41,958 bases of DNA from Melioribacter sp051488665 (lineage in GTDB: Bacteria > Bacteroidota > Ignavibacteria > Ignavibacteriales > Melioribacteraceae), in NCBI RefSeq assembly GCF_051488665.1, contig NZ_JBPSEG010000019.1, positions 1-41,958 on the forward strand. The letters run 5' to 3'. Shown here piece by piece: positions 40,690-41,958 of this stretch. The notes below the pieces were generated by a model. That model searched no databases, was not told the origin of the DNA, and saw nothing but the letters and a program-made list of their open reading frames with translations. Position numbers and translations under genes: made by a program. Each line of letters begins with the position of its first letter. Positions within the stretch are counted from its first letter, which is position 1.

Positions 40690-41958
40690 GTGAATCGTAA
40701 AATTATAATCTTGTTATTTGCGGGTTATTTTATATCCGTTGTTGACCTGCAAGCCCAGCATTTGCCGCCATCGGAATATGATTTGGTATGGAGCGATGAA
40801 TTCGACGGCGAAAATCTTAATCCCGACGATTGGGGCGCTGGCATGAAACCGTGGGGCGCTAAAGACAATAATCCGTGTTTGATTGTTCCGGAAGACACAT
40901 ACATTGAAGACGGAAATCTTGTGTTGAGAATCAAAGAAGGAAACTACGGTCAATATAAATATTCGTGCGGTTGGGCGTGGACCAAAAAATGGTTTAAGTA
41001 CGGTTATTTTGAAATGCGCGCCAAATATCCGAAAGGTAAAGGACAATGGCCCGCATGGTGGATGTTGAAAGAGGGATGGCCTCCCGAGATCGATATCGCC
41101 GAGTATCGCGGAGAACCCAAAAGTTATATGACTCAGGCTTTCTATTGGGGCAATTGGAGTACAAATTTGTTAAAAGAAAGCGAGGGCTGGGACTTTACCG
41201 AATGGCATACGTACGCTCTTCATTGGGGTCCGCAATTTTTGATATGGTATGTCGACGGGAAAATTACAAAATATTTTTATGGCGATGAAGTTCCAACAGA
41301 TCCGATGTATATGATTTTCAGCGCGGGACTGGACGGCTCCGACGCAGATTCCGCTACGGATTTTCCCAATTACTATGCGATAGATTATGTCCGCGTTTAT
41401 CAAAGCTCCGATACAAGCGATTGTTTCTCTACTCCGGTTGTGCCGAATGTGCAGATAAACTTCGGCGCATGGCAAATAACCGATACAATTTATGCGAAGA
41501 AAGGTGAATATATCGGGCTGGCTCCTTATCCTTCATCCGGAGGCGAATGGATCTGGAGCGGCTCAGGCTTGTCGGGTTCGTCATATCCTCAATATTTTAT
41601 TGCTCAACAAAACGATACGATAGTTGCTAAATTTGTTAATGCTTGCGGAGATACCAGCGCGCTGAATTTTTATCTTTTTGTAAATCTGACCGGAATAGAA
41701 GAAGAAAAAAAATTGAAAGACGATTATACGCTTTTGCAAAACTATCCGAACCCTTTTAATCCCGTTACTACCATTAAATACCGGACTCCTGCGTATGGAA
41801 AAATTGAATTAAAGGTATATGACATTTTCGGACAGGAAATTACAACTCTTGTAAACGGCTTAAAAGCGCCCGGAATCTACGAAGAAAAGTTTGACGGCAG
41901 TAATTTGCCAAGCGGTATTTATTTTTACAGACTTCAGACCGAAAGCGGATACGGCGAA
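40690..41958 (+). CDS. GH16 endo-glycanase, T9SS-secreted (3' end cut by the window)
   Basis: This is 423 codons with no stop before the window ends. The start is GTG at 40690, with GGAG nine bases upstream; there is no in-frame ATG and an in-frame stop lies at 40672. Signal peptide about 1-23 (ending LQAQ). GH16 domain about 28-245, with the beta-bulge catalytic motif E133-I-D135-I-A-E138 and GKGQWPAWWML just before it. An Ig/PKD-like domain (about 250-335) and a type A sorting domain (from about 345: LLQNYPNPFNPVTTIKY) follow; only about ten residues of the usual end are missing. GH16 covers beta-1,3-glucanases and endo-beta-1,3-galactanases; the neighbours favour attack on the beta-1,3-galactan backbone (inference). 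Confidence 0.9.
   Translation, partial: MNRKIIILLFAGYFISVVDLQAQHLPPSEYDLVWSDEFDGENLNPDDWGAGMKPWGAKDNNPCLIVPEDTYIEDGNLVLRIKEGNYGQYKYSCGWAWTKKWFKYGYFEMRAKYPKGKGQWPAWWMLKEGWPPEIDIAEYRGEPKSYMTQAFYWGNWSTNLLKESEGWDFTEWHTYALHWGPQFLIWYVDGKITKYFYGDEVPTDPMYMIFSAGLDGSDADSATDFPNYYAIDYVRVYQSSDTSDCFSTPVVPNVQINFGAWQITDTIYAKKGEYIGLAPYPSSGGEWIWSGSGLSGSSYPQYFIAQQNDTIVAKFVNACGDTSALNFYLFVNLTGIEEEKKLKDDYTLLQNYPNPFNPVTTIKYRTPAYGKIELKVYDIFGQEITTLVNGLKAPGIYEEKFDGSNLPSGIYFYRLQTESGYGE

Noticed and set aside
1..41958. CRISPR arrays, IS elements, tRNA or rRNA genes
   Set aside because: Reading both strands I found no regularly spaced direct repeats, no transposase-like protein with terminal repeats and no cloverleaf or rRNA-like segments.

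Overview
The window looks like a chromosome segment of a free-living member of the Bacteroidota/Chlorobi/Ignavibacteriota group, most likely an Ignavibacteria (Melioribacter-like) polysaccharide degrader. The basis is threefold: moderate-low GC; three secreted enzymes with a C-terminal NYPNPFNP-type (type A) type IX secretion sorting domain; and promoters of the form TTG(ACA), 20 bp, TAnnTTTG, close to the Bacteroidota -33/-7 consensus. The species call is inference, not identity. I see no tRNA, rRNA, IS element, prophage or CRISPR array.

Region 1 (1-7150) is housekeeping. A minus-strand set mnmE-mnmG-rsmG has two perfect 14-bp parS cores between mnmE and mnmG, which suggests the window lies near the replication origin. 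Divergent from it is clpB, preceded by a perfect 10-9-10 bp inverted repeat and followed by a clear terminator.

Region 2 (7170-12020) is a three-gene iron-acquisition set: a TonB-dependent receptor, a DUF4374 lipoprotein and a PepSY-TM inner-membrane protein. This is the composition and order of the Bacteroides xenosiderophore system xusABC. It has a good promoter, a possible metalloregulator palindrome and a terminator hairpin before the third gene.

Region 3 (12020-21480) is mixed. A TetR regulator with its own operator is followed by a DUF2461 gene. Divergent from it are a lipocalin-like lipoprotein and a six-TM protein. Next come a six-TM protein overlapping a winged-helix regulator, then a TPR protein overlapping a second TonB receptor. 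The last two pairs share a 25-bp upstream element and look like one regulon. An SDR, an aldo/keto reductase and a SIR2-like protein follow as a tight run.

Region 4 (21480-41958, running off the end) is a plant-glycan utilization locus. It holds a GH2 beta-galactosidase with an inserted LamG-like domain, a large TonB receptor without a SusD partner, a T9SS beta-helix protein, a T9SS GH30 (endo-beta-1,6-galactanase-like), a GH51 arabinofuranosidase with PA14, a BNR_4 propeller lipoprotein, a second GH2, a BNR_4-GH105 fusion and a T9SS GH16. Together these match the bonds of type II arabinogalactan: the beta-1,3/1,6-galactan core, arabinose branches and Rha-GlcA caps. The endo-acting enzymes carry T9SS tags. 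The exo-acting enzymes carry only signal peptides, so a two-stage surface-then-periplasm breakdown is inferred. Two LacI-type operators sit in identical register on the promoters of the first GH2 and the receptor. No LacI regulator gene is in the window.
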